A stretch of DNA of 64,000 nucleotides from Pseudomonas sp. R4-35-07 (GCF_003852235.1 NZ_CP027732.1:930001-994000); one strand, 5' to 3'; shown: positions 19,899-27,927, counted from the first letter of the stretch. Program-made: numbers and translations. Notes: a model not told the origin generated them from the sequence alone.

Positions 19899-20812
19899 TG
19901 AAAAATATAATCCTTGGAACCTGGCAGGTAGGGGGCGACAGCTGGTCGACGGTCAATAGCTGGAAAGCCTATGAAACGCTGTTTTTTGCCATCGATCAAG
20001 GCATTGAGCGGATAGATACAGCGCCTACCTATGGGAACGGTCGTTCGGAGAAATTAGTCGGTGAAGTGATTCGGCATTTTAGTAATCGGAAGCTCAAAGT
20101 CATCAGCAAAGTGCCCCCCGATATGATGACTCGTGCCAAGGTGGTCGAAAGTATCGAAGGCAGTTTGACACGGCTTGGAGTGAACCAACTGGACACATTG
20201 CTGATTCATTGGCCGGCCGGGACCATGGGAACCGATTCAGTGCCACTGGAGGAAACCCTATGGGCCTTGGAGTTGGCGAAAAGCTCCGGACTCACGAAAA
20301 AGATCGGGGTTTGCAATTATAACCTAGCCGATCTTGAGTACATCGACAGTCAGTTGAAAATGGACTGCCTCCAATATGCCTACTCGTTGTTCTTCCGAGG
20401 CGTGGAGTTCGGAATCAGCCAGTTTGCGGAAGCTCGTGGCATTGAGCTGATGGGGTACTCCACGCTAGCCCAAGGCATCTTGACTGATCGTCCAGACTTC
20501 GCGGGATTCTCCAGCGATGACCATAGAAATTATGTCGTCTTGTTCGCGGAAAAACATCGACGACGTATCCAGCATATGTTGCAGGCGCTCAGAGCTGCTC
20601 TGCCTCAGGGCGTAGGCCTGAGCAACCTCGCGGTAAGCTGGGTGCAATCAAAAGGAGTAACCCCCATTCTTGGGTTGCACACCCCTGAGCATTTGGACGC
20701 CTTCCGCAATGGCCGCGTGTCAGATGAAATTTTGCTGGAGGCGGCGGACGTAATTTCTAGGGAGTTCAAGGCTGAACTGGGGCCGCGTCTTTCACTGTGG
20801 GGTGATGCATGA
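19898..20812 (+). CDS. Aldo/keto reductase of the accessory cluster
   Basis: 304-residue NADPH-dependent (beta/alpha)8 oxidoreductase. The catalytic tetrad is complete: Asp40 and Tyr45 in DTAPTYGNG, Lys71 in VISKV and His104 in LLIHWP. The C-terminal SNLAVSWVQSKGVTPILG segment is the usual cofactor-binding region. It overlaps both neighbours by one to four bases (TGATG, ATGA) and is thus embedded in the cluster operon. Probably reduces a carbonyl of a pathway intermediate. Confidence 0.92.
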   Translation: MKNIILGTWQVGGDSWSTVNSWKAYETLFFAIDQGIERIDTAPTYGNGRSEKLVGEVIRHFSNRKLKVISKVPPDMMTRAKVVESIEGSLTRLGVNQLDTLLIHWPAGTMGTDSVPLEETLWALELAKSSGLTKKIGVCNYNLADLEYIDSQLKMDCLQYAYSLFFRGVEFGISQFAEARGIELMGYSTLAQGILTDRPDFAGFSSDDHRNYVVLFAEKHRRRIQHMLQALRAALPQGVGLSNLAVSWVQSKGVTPILGLHTPEHLDAFRNGRVSDEILLEAADVISREFKAELGPRLSLWGDA

Positions 20813-21171
20813 CTGAATTGCATTTGGCCATCAGGACCGTAAATCCCGAGGGCATGATCAGGTTCTACCAAGAGGTGTTCGATTTCCATGTAGTGGAAGA
20901 CTTTACTGCCAGTGATGGCTCGTTTCGCATTTACTTTCTATCAGATTCTCAGCAACGCAAACTTGAGCTGATCGTCAATCGAGAGCCATCCTCTCCAGAA
21001 AAGGGCAGCACATTGTCTCACTACGGTTTTTTCGTTGATGACTATCACCGTGTGCTGTCGGCTTGTCAGGCTGCTCAGCTACCGGTTCTGGAAGAAAAGC
21101 TCGTCAATGGGCTCTGGCAGTTCTACGTCCAGGATCCGGATGGACACTACGTGGAAGTGAATCAAGTCTAA
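20809..21171 (+). CDS. VOC/glyoxalase-fold metalloprotein
   Basis: 120 residues containing two beta-alpha-beta-beta-beta modules of the vicinal oxygen chelate fold. The four expected metal ligands are present: His5 (LHLAI), Glu53 (LELI), His71 (SHYGFFV) and Glu116 (HYVEVNQ), with the DPDGHYVE signature. This argues for a functional enzyme (isomerase, epimerase, dioxygenase or lyase) and not a binding-only VOC protein. Start overlaps the reductase stop (ATGA). Confidence 0.88.
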   Translation: MTELHLAIRTVNPEGMIRFYQEVFDFHVVEDFTASDGSFRIYFLSDSQQRKLELIVNREPSSPEKGSTLSHYGFFVDDYHRVLSACQAAQLPVLEEKLVNGLWQFYVQDPDGHYVEVNQV

Positions 21172-21218
21172 TTCTGCTGACAGTACAGGCTGTAAAACGA
21201 CTGACGAGGTGTATGAGG

Positions 21219-22007
21219 ATGAGGGATGCAGGCTTAGTAATTGTCGGGTGTGTTGTACAGCCCGGAGAGCATTACCAATTCAGCGACCGGGGTAGTTCAA
21301 CCTGCGCGTTTTGTATTCACGGCCGCCCCGGTAACAGTCTGTTGATGGAACCCTTCGATACCTGGTGTGCGGAACAGTCTTACGACTGTTACCGCTATGA
21401 CCAGTTCTCGTGCCGAGACAGAGAAGGTTTTCACGGCGATTCGAAACAGCTGCTCGCCATACTGGTTGAGGAACTGTTCCTGCATCTCAGTAAGTTCAAG
21501 GACCGAGATTTGCTCATCGTGGCTCACTCCTTCGGTGCTGTGCTGCTCTGTGAAACCTTGCTGAGATACGAGCTTTCACAGCAAAGATTTAAAATCGTGC
21601 TGTCAGGCTTCTGTCCCGAGCGTGAAGAGTTCCTGCTGGCCAACCAGAAGCGCCTGGATGGCTATGCTCGCGAGGGCGACGAGCATGACGTTGAGCACAG
21701 GTTCTTCGATGCGCATATCTGCGGCACACGATTTCTGAGCGCTGAACAGCTCCAAGCATTTCAAGTGCCGCCGATGGGAAACATCAGCTTGCGCGACTCC
21801 TATCTCGGCCTACTCAGCGCCATAAGGTGTCCGGTGTTAATCACCTACGGAAGCGAAGATATTTGCAGTGACTATCAGGTCGCCAAAACCTGCGAGTGCT
21901 TGGTGGATTGCCGGGTTGTCCAACTTTCCGGGGCCGCACATTACCCGTTCATTGAGCGGACACAGGCCTACTTCCAAGAGCTCGACCGTTTCATGAGCAC
22001 CGGATGA
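21219..22007 (+). CDS. Alpha/beta hydrolase (thioesterase/peptidase-like)
   Basis: 262 residues of alpha/beta-hydrolase fold. Nucleophile elbow VAHSFG (Ser104), acid in TYGSEDI (Asp214) and base in SGAAHYPF (His241), and an HGRPGNS oxyanion-loop segment near residue 34. ATG 21219 is chosen over 21213 because GAGG (21206-21209) is 9 bases away; the longer frame reads back into the VOC gene. It could release, cyclise or hydrolyse a pathway intermediate. 47 bases separate it from the VOC gene. Confidence 0.85.
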   Translation: MRDAGLVIVGCVVQPGEHYQFSDRGSSTCAFCIHGRPGNSLLMEPFDTWCAEQSYDCYRYDQFSCRDREGFHGDSKQLLAILVEELFLHLSKFKDRDLLIVAHSFGAVLLCETLLRYELSQQRFKIVLSGFCPEREEFLLANQKRLDGYAREGDEHDVEHRFFDAHICGTRFLSAEQLQAFQVPPMGNISLRDSYLGLLSAIRCPVLITYGSEDICSDYQVAKTCECLVDCRVVQLSGAAHYPFIERTQAYFQELDRFMSTG

Positions 22008-22113
22008 GATAACGAGTTCACAACGTTTACCTTTTTTCTTATTAAGTACGACCTTGAGCCGCCCTCGCGCGTGGGGCACCTAGCCACGGAGTTTTGCCAA
22101 GGAGATTGGCGTT

Positions 22114-23367
22114 ATGCGTAATATATTAGTTATCGGTGATTCTTACGTAGATACCGAGTTTTTCAACGCAAACACTCGATGGTTTCACATCGGCCAGGAA
22201 CCACCAGCGCTTAAGTTGACCGCCTCCAGAAGACTGTACTTGGCGGCTCAATTCGATGTCGAGCAGTACGACAAAAAGCTGCTAGAAATATTTCTTTTTT
22301 GCAACGAGATCATTTTTGGGTTTGGCAAGATCGACTACGTGATCGCCAACACCGAGTACAGTATTTTGTGTGGTGCGGCGGTTCGTGAACATTACGAAAT
22401 ACTTGGTCGCCGGCTAGGCGATGTGGCCATGTTTAGAAATAAGTATCTAATGAAATCGGCGCTTGCGCTTCAGAACGAGGTCGAGACTAGTCGTTTTGTT
22501 GGTGGCGTACGGTTAGCTACAGAGGGAATGACTGCGGTTTTGAGAGTCTTTGCCCCAAGTGAATATCCACTGGTGATTAAGGCAACGTCCCAGGCTGGGA
22601 GTCGGCATGTTTACGTGGTTCAAGATGCGCTGGAGCTAGCGGAGAAAATGCAGGAGCTCAAGGTCCTCGGGATCGAGTATTTGGTGGAGCAGTTTGTCGA
22701 TGCGCCGGTCATTCATATTGACGGGGTCTGTCGCGGGGGAGAGTTGCTGTTTGTCTGTGCATCCCGCTACCTGGATGATTGCTATGCCTGGCAGCATGAA
22801 AAAATCGCCATGTCTTCAGTGCTGATCGATGAGCCTGCGCTTCAGAAAGCCATCGTGCAGTTCACGCAATCCACGCTTTCCTCATTAAACGCCCGAGATT
22901 TAGTCTTTCATCTTGAAGCCTTTTTACTTCCCGATAAGAGCTTGGTGTTTTTGGAAATCGCTTCGCGTCCCGGTGGCGCCGCAATAGTACCTTGCATCAA
23001 AAGTATCTATGGCGTGGACCTGCAGGAGGAGAACTTCAAAGTGGAGGTAGAGGCTCCCTCTGTCTTGAGCTCTTCCGGATTTCTTGGAGCGCATGTGAGC
23101 AAGTCCGGAGGCTGGATCGTGCTGGCTTTACCCGAAATGTCATGGTGCGAAGTATTGTCGGTTCAGGGCGATCCTCCGCTGGGCGAGCATGTGGCGTGGA
23201 GAAAAGTTGTCGCTGTCGGCACCCGCTACAACTCGGATTATTTTGAAGATCCGGCTGTGGGGATGTTCGTCGTACGCCACGTCAGCGCAACACAGGTGGC
23301 GGCGAGTATTCAGCGGATCAAGGAAGAGTTTTCCATTGAGGTGCTACGACTGGAGCACTCCCTATGA
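22114..23367 (+). CDS. ATP-grasp ligase of the accessory cluster
   Basis: 417 residues with a preATP-grasp Rossmann-like N-terminus (MRNILVIGDSYVD) and an ATP-grasp domain: ATP-binding Lys in PLVIKATSQAGS (K156), hinge VEQFVDAPVI, and metal-binding Glu268 (FHLEAF) and Glu281 (EIASRPGG). Family members couple a carboxylate to an amine or thiol through an acyl phosphate; L-amino-acid ligase/dipeptide synthetase is the closest type. A good AAGGAG lies 9 bases before the ATG. Its stop overlaps the AlaRS-like start, linking an amide-forming enzyme with a synthetase-like protein. Confidence 0.88.
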   Translation: MRNILVIGDSYVDTEFFNANTRWFHIGQEPPALKLTASRRLYLAAQFDVEQYDKKLLEIFLFCNEIIFGFGKIDYVIANTEYSILCGAAVREHYEILGRRLGDVAMFRNKYLMKSALALQNEVETSRFVGGVRLATEGMTAVLRVFAPSEYPLVIKATSQAGSRHVYVVQDALELAEKMQELKVLGIEYLVEQFVDAPVIHIDGVCRGGELLFVCASRYLDDCYAWQHEKIAMSSVLIDEPALQKAIVQFTQSTLSSLNARDLVFHLEAFLLPDKSLVFLEIASRPGGAAIVPCIKSIYGVDLQEENFKVEVEAPSVLSSSGFLGAHVSKSGGWIVLALPEMSWCEVLSVQGDPPLGEHVAWRKVVAVGTRYNSDYFEDPAVGMFVVRHVSATQVAASIQRIKEEFSIEVLRLEHSL

Positions 23368-24512
23368 CGCAGCTACTTCAGCCAACCAGTAACAAACGCG
23401 AACTCGATACTCTGACTGCTCATTTTACCGCCACGGCCTCAGAGTTCGGTTTTATCCATGCGCCACCGACGCCATTGCTCAGCGATGATGAAACCCTGCT
23501 CTTCGCCAACTCCACGATTGCGGGCTACAAGCAGCACCTGGTCGAAGGGCAACTTCCGTTTCCAGGCTTTTGGATTGTTCAAGAGTGCATCAGGAATAAG
23601 AATCTCAAAAGCATCAGGAACTGGGACGAAGAGCTTGAGTACATGAGCTGCTTCACACAGTTAGGGGTTTTGGGCTGCCCGAAGTCATTGCCACGGATTC
23701 TCGAGTTCATTACCTATTACCTTGCGAGTATCAGTAATCGCCAGCACCTGCTTTGTCGGGTGAGTCGCTCGCTTGCGCTGTATGAGCCAGTCACCCGAAA
23801 CTTTGATGCCTGGCAGATTGAGACCGATGGGCGTTCGCCCGGTTACTACCATTGGCAATATGGCCTGGAGGGCGTGAAAGGAGAAGGCGTTACCTTCGCC
23901 GTTCTTGATCAGGGGCTGGGCGGCTATCGGGACATTGGTAACCTTATTGAGATCAGCGACAGTACGGGTGTGCTGGGTTACGAATTCGGGTTCGGAGCGG
24001 AGACTCTGAACTCTCGGCTTCGAGGTCTGGACTCACCCTTCGAATCCTGCCTGTTACTTGATTATCTGGATATGAGAAATGAGCCGCTTCTGAAAAGGAA
24101 AGTGCTCGACTCACTAATGCTCGCCGCAACGCTATGTGCCATCGGTGTGGATGAGACGACACTCAAACGCGCTTCGATCCTAAGACGCGTCATGAATGAT
24201 CTGTTTTACCTGACTTATTTGTGTCAATTGGAGCCGCAGTCAATCCTGGCGATTGGGAGGGAATACCTTCACCTCAAGGGTATGGTCGAAAGGCATTTTA
24301 TACGAACCTTTGCCATCTTTGAGAGACGAGTCGGAATAAAAATCAACCGGGCTCGACAGTACATCGACTATACGACGATGCACGATAAATCTTGGGACCG
24401 TGCACGCCGACATTGTGTGGAACGAATAGGCATTCCCACCGTTTATTTCGAGAAAATATTCGAACCGCAACTAAGTTTGATCAGGCCAATTGATGAAATG
24501 CAAAAACAATAA
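23364..24512 (+). CDS. Alanyl-tRNA-synthetase-like catalytic domain protein
   Basis: 382 residues that follow the AlaRS catalytic core in order: DDETLLFANSTIAGYK matches the DPTLLFTNAGMNQFK region, FWIVQECIRNKNL (69-81, Arg77) matches motif 2, GYEFGFGAETLNSRL (205-219) sits at motif 3, and TLKRASILRRVMNDL matches the RGYVLRRIIRRA helix. Motif 3 GLGLER is GFGAET, so the ATP-binding Arg is Thr214. The editing and C-terminal domains are absent. It is therefore not a housekeeping enzyme; it may activate an amino acid or transfer aminoacyl groups for the pathway, or be a decoy subunit. Overlaps the ATP-grasp gene (ATGA). Confidence 0.72.
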   Translation: MTQLLQPTSNKRELDTLTAHFTATASEFGFIHAPPTPLLSDDETLLFANSTIAGYKQHLVEGQLPFPGFWIVQECIRNKNLKSIRNWDEELEYMSCFTQLGVLGCPKSLPRILEFITYYLASISNRQHLLCRVSRSLALYEPVTRNFDAWQIETDGRSPGYYHWQYGLEGVKGEGVTFAVLDQGLGGYRDIGNLIEISDSTGVLGYEFGFGAETLNSRLRGLDSPFESCLLLDYLDMRNEPLLKRKVLDSLMLAATLCAIGVDETTLKRASILRRVMNDLFYLTYLCQLEPQSILAIGREYLHLKGMVERHFIRTFAIFERRVGIKINRARQYIDYTTMHDKSWDRARRHCVERIGIPTVYFEKIFEPQLSLIRPIDEMQKQ

Positions 24513-24528
24513 TCATAGGAAGTGAGTC

Positions 24529-24660
24529 ATGAAAATTATCATCTTTTTACTGACACTGGTTCTCGCCGTCATTTCTATATTTGTAATTGCTCACGGTGGC
24601 CGTACCGATAAGCAGGGCTACCACAATGACAAGAAGACTGGGGCACTACACTGCCACTGA
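24529..24660 (+). CDS. 43-residue membrane-anchored YHYH-type small protein
   Basis: Short gene with AGGAAGTGA just before the ATG, 16 bases after the AlaRS-like stop. The product has one N-terminal hydrophobic helix (IIIFLLTLVLAVISIFVIA) followed by HGGRTDKQGYHNDKKTGALHCH. This His-rich tail matches the YHYH-type module found in many small exported Pseudomonas proteins (HxGRTDxxGCH...KTGxxHCH), which could bind a metal. One Cys of the usual pair is Tyr here. It may be part of the cluster or a passenger. Confidence 0.75.
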   Translation: MKIIIFLLTLVLAVISIFVIAHGGRTDKQGYHNDKKTGALHCH

Positions 24661-24751
24661 GCTCCATGGCCCTTCGCTCAGAGGGGCCTGGTAGGAGGAG
24701 GTCCGTATGGGGCTTAAGAAACCGAATCACCAGCTACGGCGTGACTTGAAA

Positions 24752-24924
24752 GATTGCAGCGGTAAGAAGAAGTTGGAAGAGTTCTCCAACAAAGCGGTGG
24801 AAAACCTGGCGATCGACGGCTGTGGTCACCTGACTTACCTGGCGCCGCCCCGGATCAACCTGGCGCTAATGGAAGAGCGCTCTGGCCAGATGTGAAATTC
24901 CGTGCGACGCGTGAGCACCATTGA
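24752..24924 (+). pseudogene. Diverged remnant of the prfC 3' end
   Basis: Corresponds to the last ~170 bases of prfC (12474-12644). By my count about 17 substitutions and one 2-base insertion (CTC in GAGCGCTCTGG) separate them, roughly 90% identity. Most differences are silent third-position changes, so this copy diverged while it was still coding, presumably in another strain. The insertion shifts the frame and the final stop is lost (CATTGA for CATTAA). It marks the right end of the accessory cluster, opposite the intact gene. Confidence 0.9.
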
Positions 24925-24954
24925 TTTAGGCCTCTGATTTTTAGCAACTAACTG

Positions 24955-24988
24955 AAAGCCCTAAAGATTTTATCTTTAGGGCTTTTTT
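24955..24988 (+). terminator. Terminator after the prfC remnant
   Basis: Stem AAGCCCTAAAGAT/ATCTTTAGGGCTT followed by TTTTTT, 31 bases after the remnant. Its sequence differs from the GGGCGAAGC hairpin behind intact prfC, consistent with a tail brought in from (or left by) a different lineage. Confidence 0.82.
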
Positions 24989-25179
24989 GTGGCTTCGTAA
25001 ACGGCTAAGAGTCAACTGTGAAGTTTGACAGTAGATTTTTATGGTGTTCAGCCGTTATATAGGCAGGGAGGTCGTGAGGCCTACCGTCAGTGCTTATAAG
25101 CAGAAGTTAAATAGCATGTTCTTGGTTCGGGATTTGGTACAGAACTTTATATCAGGCTACCCAGCATGGAGATTGGATC

Positions 25180-25599
25180 ATGGTCAGTCATGAGGAAAAA
25201 CAGGTACAGAATGCTACCGGGCATTTTGAATATCGTTTTGAAGGCGGGGGGCTTGTAACCCCGCAGTATAAGTACGTATATCTTCAAGAGGGGCCGCAAC
25301 CGATTCCACCGATTTTTAAAGGTCGGGATACTCAAAATAGTATTCGTGAAACGGGCCTTACCTTCATATTCAACTCGTATGATTTTTGGGGTGTCAATGT
25401 TCCTGTCGGTCAGGGATTCACTGTGCAGCATTGGGCAGCAGGGAGCAGTACTGAAGTTAAGTCTGGTTTTGTTACTGGAATGATAAATCCTTCAGGTAAA
25501 GCCGGATTTTTTAAGTTTGAGCTCAATGTGGATGTTCAGGGTTCGACGAAACGCGTCGAAGGGTTCTTTATACTGAAGCAAAACGTTGCTGCATTATAG
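25180..25599 (+). CDS. Hypothetical protein, island orphan
   Basis: 139 residues, AT-rich, unlike its dpp neighbours in codon use. It has no signal peptide, no membrane segment and no recognisable motif. Alternating hydrophobic stretches (TGLTFIFNSYDFWGVNV, AGFFKFELNVDVQG, VEGFFILKQNV) suggest an all-beta sandwich. It lies between the prfC remnant and the third prfC-tail copy, so it looks like a separately acquired cargo gene. Function unknown. Confidence 0.6.
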   Translation: MVSHEEKQVQNATGHFEYRFEGGGLVTPQYKYVYLQEGPQPIPPIFKGRDTQNSIRETGLTFIFNSYDFWGVNVPVGQGFTVQHWAAGSSTEVKSGFVTGMINPSGKAGFFKFELNVDVQGSTKRVEGFFILKQNVAAL

Positions 25600-25651
25600 T
25601 CTTGAAAGGCTCTCTCGCCTGGCTCCAGCATTGGGCATCAGGTGATAATGG

Positions 25652-25718
25652 AAGGTGAGCATCATTAAGATCTTAGCAGTTGAGAGAAGGGCGAAGCTGT
25701 AATGGCTTCGCCTTTTTT
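25652..25718 (+). repeat. Third copy of the prfC tail and terminator
   Basis: GTGAGCATCATTAAG matches the last codons of prfC (GTGAGCACCATTAAG) at 14 of 15 positions, followed at the same distance by the GGGCGAAGC-TGTAAT-GGCTTCGCC hairpin and T-run (25689-25718). The coding part is otherwise gone. This looks like a further junction of stacked insertions at the prfC end; the hairpin probably also terminates the gene at 25180. Confidence 0.65.
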
Positions 25719-25742
25719 GTTGGCGTCTTAAATGCAATTAAC

Positions 25743-25770
25743 TGTGGGAAGGGGCTTGCCCCTTCCCACA
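25743..25770. repeat. Short REP-like palindrome
   Basis: TGTGGGAAGGGGC-TTGC-CCCTTCCCACA-type hairpin, related to the GTGGGAGGGGGCTTGC repeats elsewhere in the window but present as one compact palindrome with no second unit. Confidence 0.6.
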
Positions 25771-25852
25771 TTTTGATCTCTATAAGGCTGGGAATTGGCG
25801 AAACCCCTGCATCGGGTCTAGCTTTCACACACTGAATGTGAAGGAGACCACC

Positions 25853-26098
25853 GTGCGCAATGTTCGATACGCTATTTGTCTGATGCTACTGGCAGGCCCA
25901 GCGCTGACAGCCCTACCGGCACTGGCCGGCGATGGCACCCCCCAGTGGAAAGACACAGGACCCGTCACCAAGAAAAAGGCCAACGAGGTCAACTCGGGCA
26001 GCTGGAAACCGCAGCCCCAGCCCACAGATGTCAAAGATCCGGAAAACCCCATCAATGAGGGGGAAGACAGTGTGACCTTCGACGACGGCGAAACTTGA
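25853..26098 (+). CDS. Small exported hypothetical protein
   Basis: 81 residues. A GTG start at 25853 is chosen because AAGGAG lies 6 bases upstream; it gives a clear signal peptide (MRNVRYAICLMLLAGPALTA then LPALAGDG). The mature part is short, polar and Pro-rich (KPQPQPTDVKDPENP) with an acidic C-terminus, likely disordered. It is followed by the GGGCGAAGC hairpin at 26142. I do not recognise the family. Confidence 0.6.
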   Translation: MRNVRYAICLMLLAGPALTALPALAGDGTPQWKDTGPVTKKKANEVNSGSWKPQPQPTDVKDPENPINEGEDSVTFDDGET

Positions 26099-26141
26099 TT
26101 CCCTCTCAGGGTCACAGCGATTCCTGGCATGGCATGCAAAA

Positions 26142-26170
26142 GGGCGAAGCTGTCATGGCTTCGCCCTTTA
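26142..26170. terminator. Bidirectional copy of the GGGCGAAGC hairpin
   Basis: GGGCGAAGC-TGTCAT-GGCTTCGCCC with T-rich and A-rich flanks, third occurrence of the prfC-type terminator. It lies between two convergent small genes (25853 plus and 26195 minus). Confidence 0.75.
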
Positions 26171-26194
26171 TTGCGTTTAGGAAATGACGGTGAG

Positions 26195-26554
26195 TTACGG
26201 TAGGTTTTGCCCCACTCGCAACAGTTTCAATGCCAATTGGGTGCCCGCCTGGATGTATTCAACTTGTGCATACATCGCATCTTTTACATAGGCTTCCCCC
26301 AAGTCTGTAACTTCCTGCAATGCAGCATACTCGGCACTCAGGTACAGCAAATGCATGGAGATATCCATCGAGTTCTGAAACGATTTAAGCGTGTTATTTG
26401 GCCCTAATTCGTCAATGACCTTCTGCCAGCGAAGGTCGGCTTCGGCTTGGAGTGTCTTGTATTCGGCCAATGAAACCTCATCATCGGCATAGATGTCGTT
26501 AAGAAGGGTTTCCAGGGATTTGGAGATAGAAAGCTTTTCGCGGATTACAGTCAT
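26195..26554 (-). CDS. Hypothetical helical protein
   Basis: 119 residues, almost entirely alpha-helical by composition (SISKSLETLLNDIYADDEVS, LAEYKTLQAEADLRWQKVI, then AYVKDAMYAQVEYIQAGTQL). No signal peptide, membrane segment or known motif. Convergent with the small exported gene. Its gene content position next to the prfC hotspot suggests accessory status; function unknown. Confidence 0.6.
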   Translation of the reverse strand: MTVIREKLSISKSLETLLNDIYADDEVSLAEYKTLQAEADLRWQKVIDELGPNNTLKSFQNSMDISMHLLYLSAEYAALQEVTDLGEAYVKDAMYAQVEYIQAGTQLALKLLRVGQNLP

Positions 26555-26844
26555 GAGATAGCCCGTTTGTTAATGAGGAGAGGCGGGCATTCTCAGTCAG
26601 GCTTTATGGAATTAGAAGCGCGTTATCGTCGTTTTTTAGTTGCTGTTACATATTTAAGAAGTTTTCTTTTTGGCTTGAAGTTAGAGCGTGGAAGTCGTGT
26701 GGGAAGTTTGTAATTGTTTGGGTGGAAAACTGCCGCGACGATTCGGACGAAGGCGACAGCCAGACAGAGGCCGTGCGCAAAAAGAAGCCCCTCCCGCCCG
26801 GCTGATGCGCAACCTGACGGGAAGGGCCGTAGAACTCAGACTTT

Positions 26845-26955
26845 GATCGTTCCCACGCTCCGCGTGGGAATGCATCCCTGACGCTCTGCGTCACCTCAAC
26901 GGCGGGACGCGGAGCGTCCTAGGCGGCATTCCCACGCGCAGCGTGGGAACGATCG
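26845..26955. repeat. GTTCCCACGC-type inverted repeat element
   Basis: Outer arms CGTTCCCACGCTCCGCGTGG and its inverse CACGCGCAGCGTGGGAACG, each itself a small hairpin, surround a middle with GACGCTCTGCGTC and GGACGCGGAGCGTCC. The same element occurs at 50617-50729. It touches the dppF stop codon, and could act as its terminator or mRNA 3'-end stabiliser. Confidence 0.8.
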
Positions 26956-27927
26956 TCAGGCCACGAACTGCTCCGCATAGTGGCAAGCCACCTGGCGATT
27001 ATCCAACGGCCGCAACAGCGGCTCCTCGGTGCTGCAGCGTGCCGTCGCGTACGGGCAGCGCTTGTGAAAGGCGCAACCCGACGGCGGGTTCAGCGGGTTG
27101 GGCAGCTCGCCGACGATCTTGATCTTTGGCTTGTTCGGGTCCGGGTGGATGGTCGGCGTGGCCGACAGCAGCGCCTGGGTGTACGGGTGCAGGGGGCGGG
27201 CGTAGATGTCTTCCTTGGGGCCCACTTCCACCGGGCGGCCGAGGTACATCACCATCACGTCATCGGCAACGTGCTGCACCACGGCCAGGTTGTGGGAGAT
27301 GAACACGTAGGCCGTGTTGAATTCCTGCTGCAGGTCCATGAACAGGTTGAGTACCTGGGCCTGGATCGACACGTCCAGTGCCGAGGTCGGTTCATCCGCC
27401 ACCAGCACTTTGGGTTGCAGCATCATCGCCCGGGCCAGGGCGATACGCTGGCGCTGGCCACCGGAGAACATGTGCGGGTAGCGCTGATAATGCTCAGGGC
27501 GCAGGCCCACTTGCTTCATCATCGCCTGCACTTTCTCGCGGCGTTCGGCGGCGGACAGGTTGGTGTTGATCAGCAGCGGCTCGCCGAGCTGATCACCGAC
27601 TTTCTGCCGTGGGTTCAACGACGCGTACGGGCTCTGGAACACCATCTGCACGTCTTTGCGCAATTGCTTGCGCTGGGCCTTGTCGGCGCCGGCCACTTCC
27701 TGGCCGGCGATTTTAAGGGAGCCGGATGACGGCTCTTCGATCAGCGTGAGGGCGCGGGCCAGGGTGGATTTGCCGCAACCTGATTCGCCTACGACGGCGA
27801 GGGTCTTGCCGGCTTCCAGTTCGAAAGACACGCCATTGAGGGCACGCACCGTAGCGTGGCCCTTGAACAGGCCACGGGACACTTCGTAGTGACGGGTCAG
27901 GTCGCGGGCGGTAAGAACGACGGCCAT
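26956..27927 (-). CDS. dppF: Dipeptide ABC transporter ATPase DppF
   Basis: 323 residues. Walker A GESGCGKSTL (about residue 49), signature SGGQRQRIALARA, Walker B VLVADEPTSALDVS, and the oligopeptide-transporter C-terminal domain with GCAFHKRCPYATARC, whose cysteines bind an Fe-S cluster or metal in this family. Last gene of dppBCDF, its start adjoining the dppD stop (the A of TAA/ATG region at 27927 is shared). Confidence 0.93.
   Translation of the reverse strand: MAVVLTARDLTRHYEVSRGLFKGHATVRALNGVSFELEAGKTLAVVGESGCGKSTLARALTLIEEPSSGSLKIAGQEVAGADKAQRKQLRKDVQMVFQSPYASLNPRQKVGDQLGEPLLINTNLSAAERREKVQAMMKQVGLRPEHYQRYPHMFSGGQRQRIALARAMMLQPKVLVADEPTSALDVSIQAQVLNLFMDLQQEFNTAYVFISHNLAVVQHVADDVMVMYLGRPVEVGPKEDIYARPLHPYTQALLSATPTIHPDPNKPKIKIVGELPNPLNPPSGCAFHKRCPYATARCSTEEPLLRPLDNRQVACHYAEQFVA

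Noticed and set aside
24707..24895. 62-codon plus-strand frame starting [11 protein letters not shown]
   Set aside because: Most of it is the in-frame prfC tail remnant; the first codons have no coding support, so it is listed as a pseudogene only.
26646..26894. 82-codon minus-strand frame containing PRGAWERSKS
   Set aside because: The motif is just the translated GTTCCCACGC repeat, and the rest has no RBS or protein-like composition.
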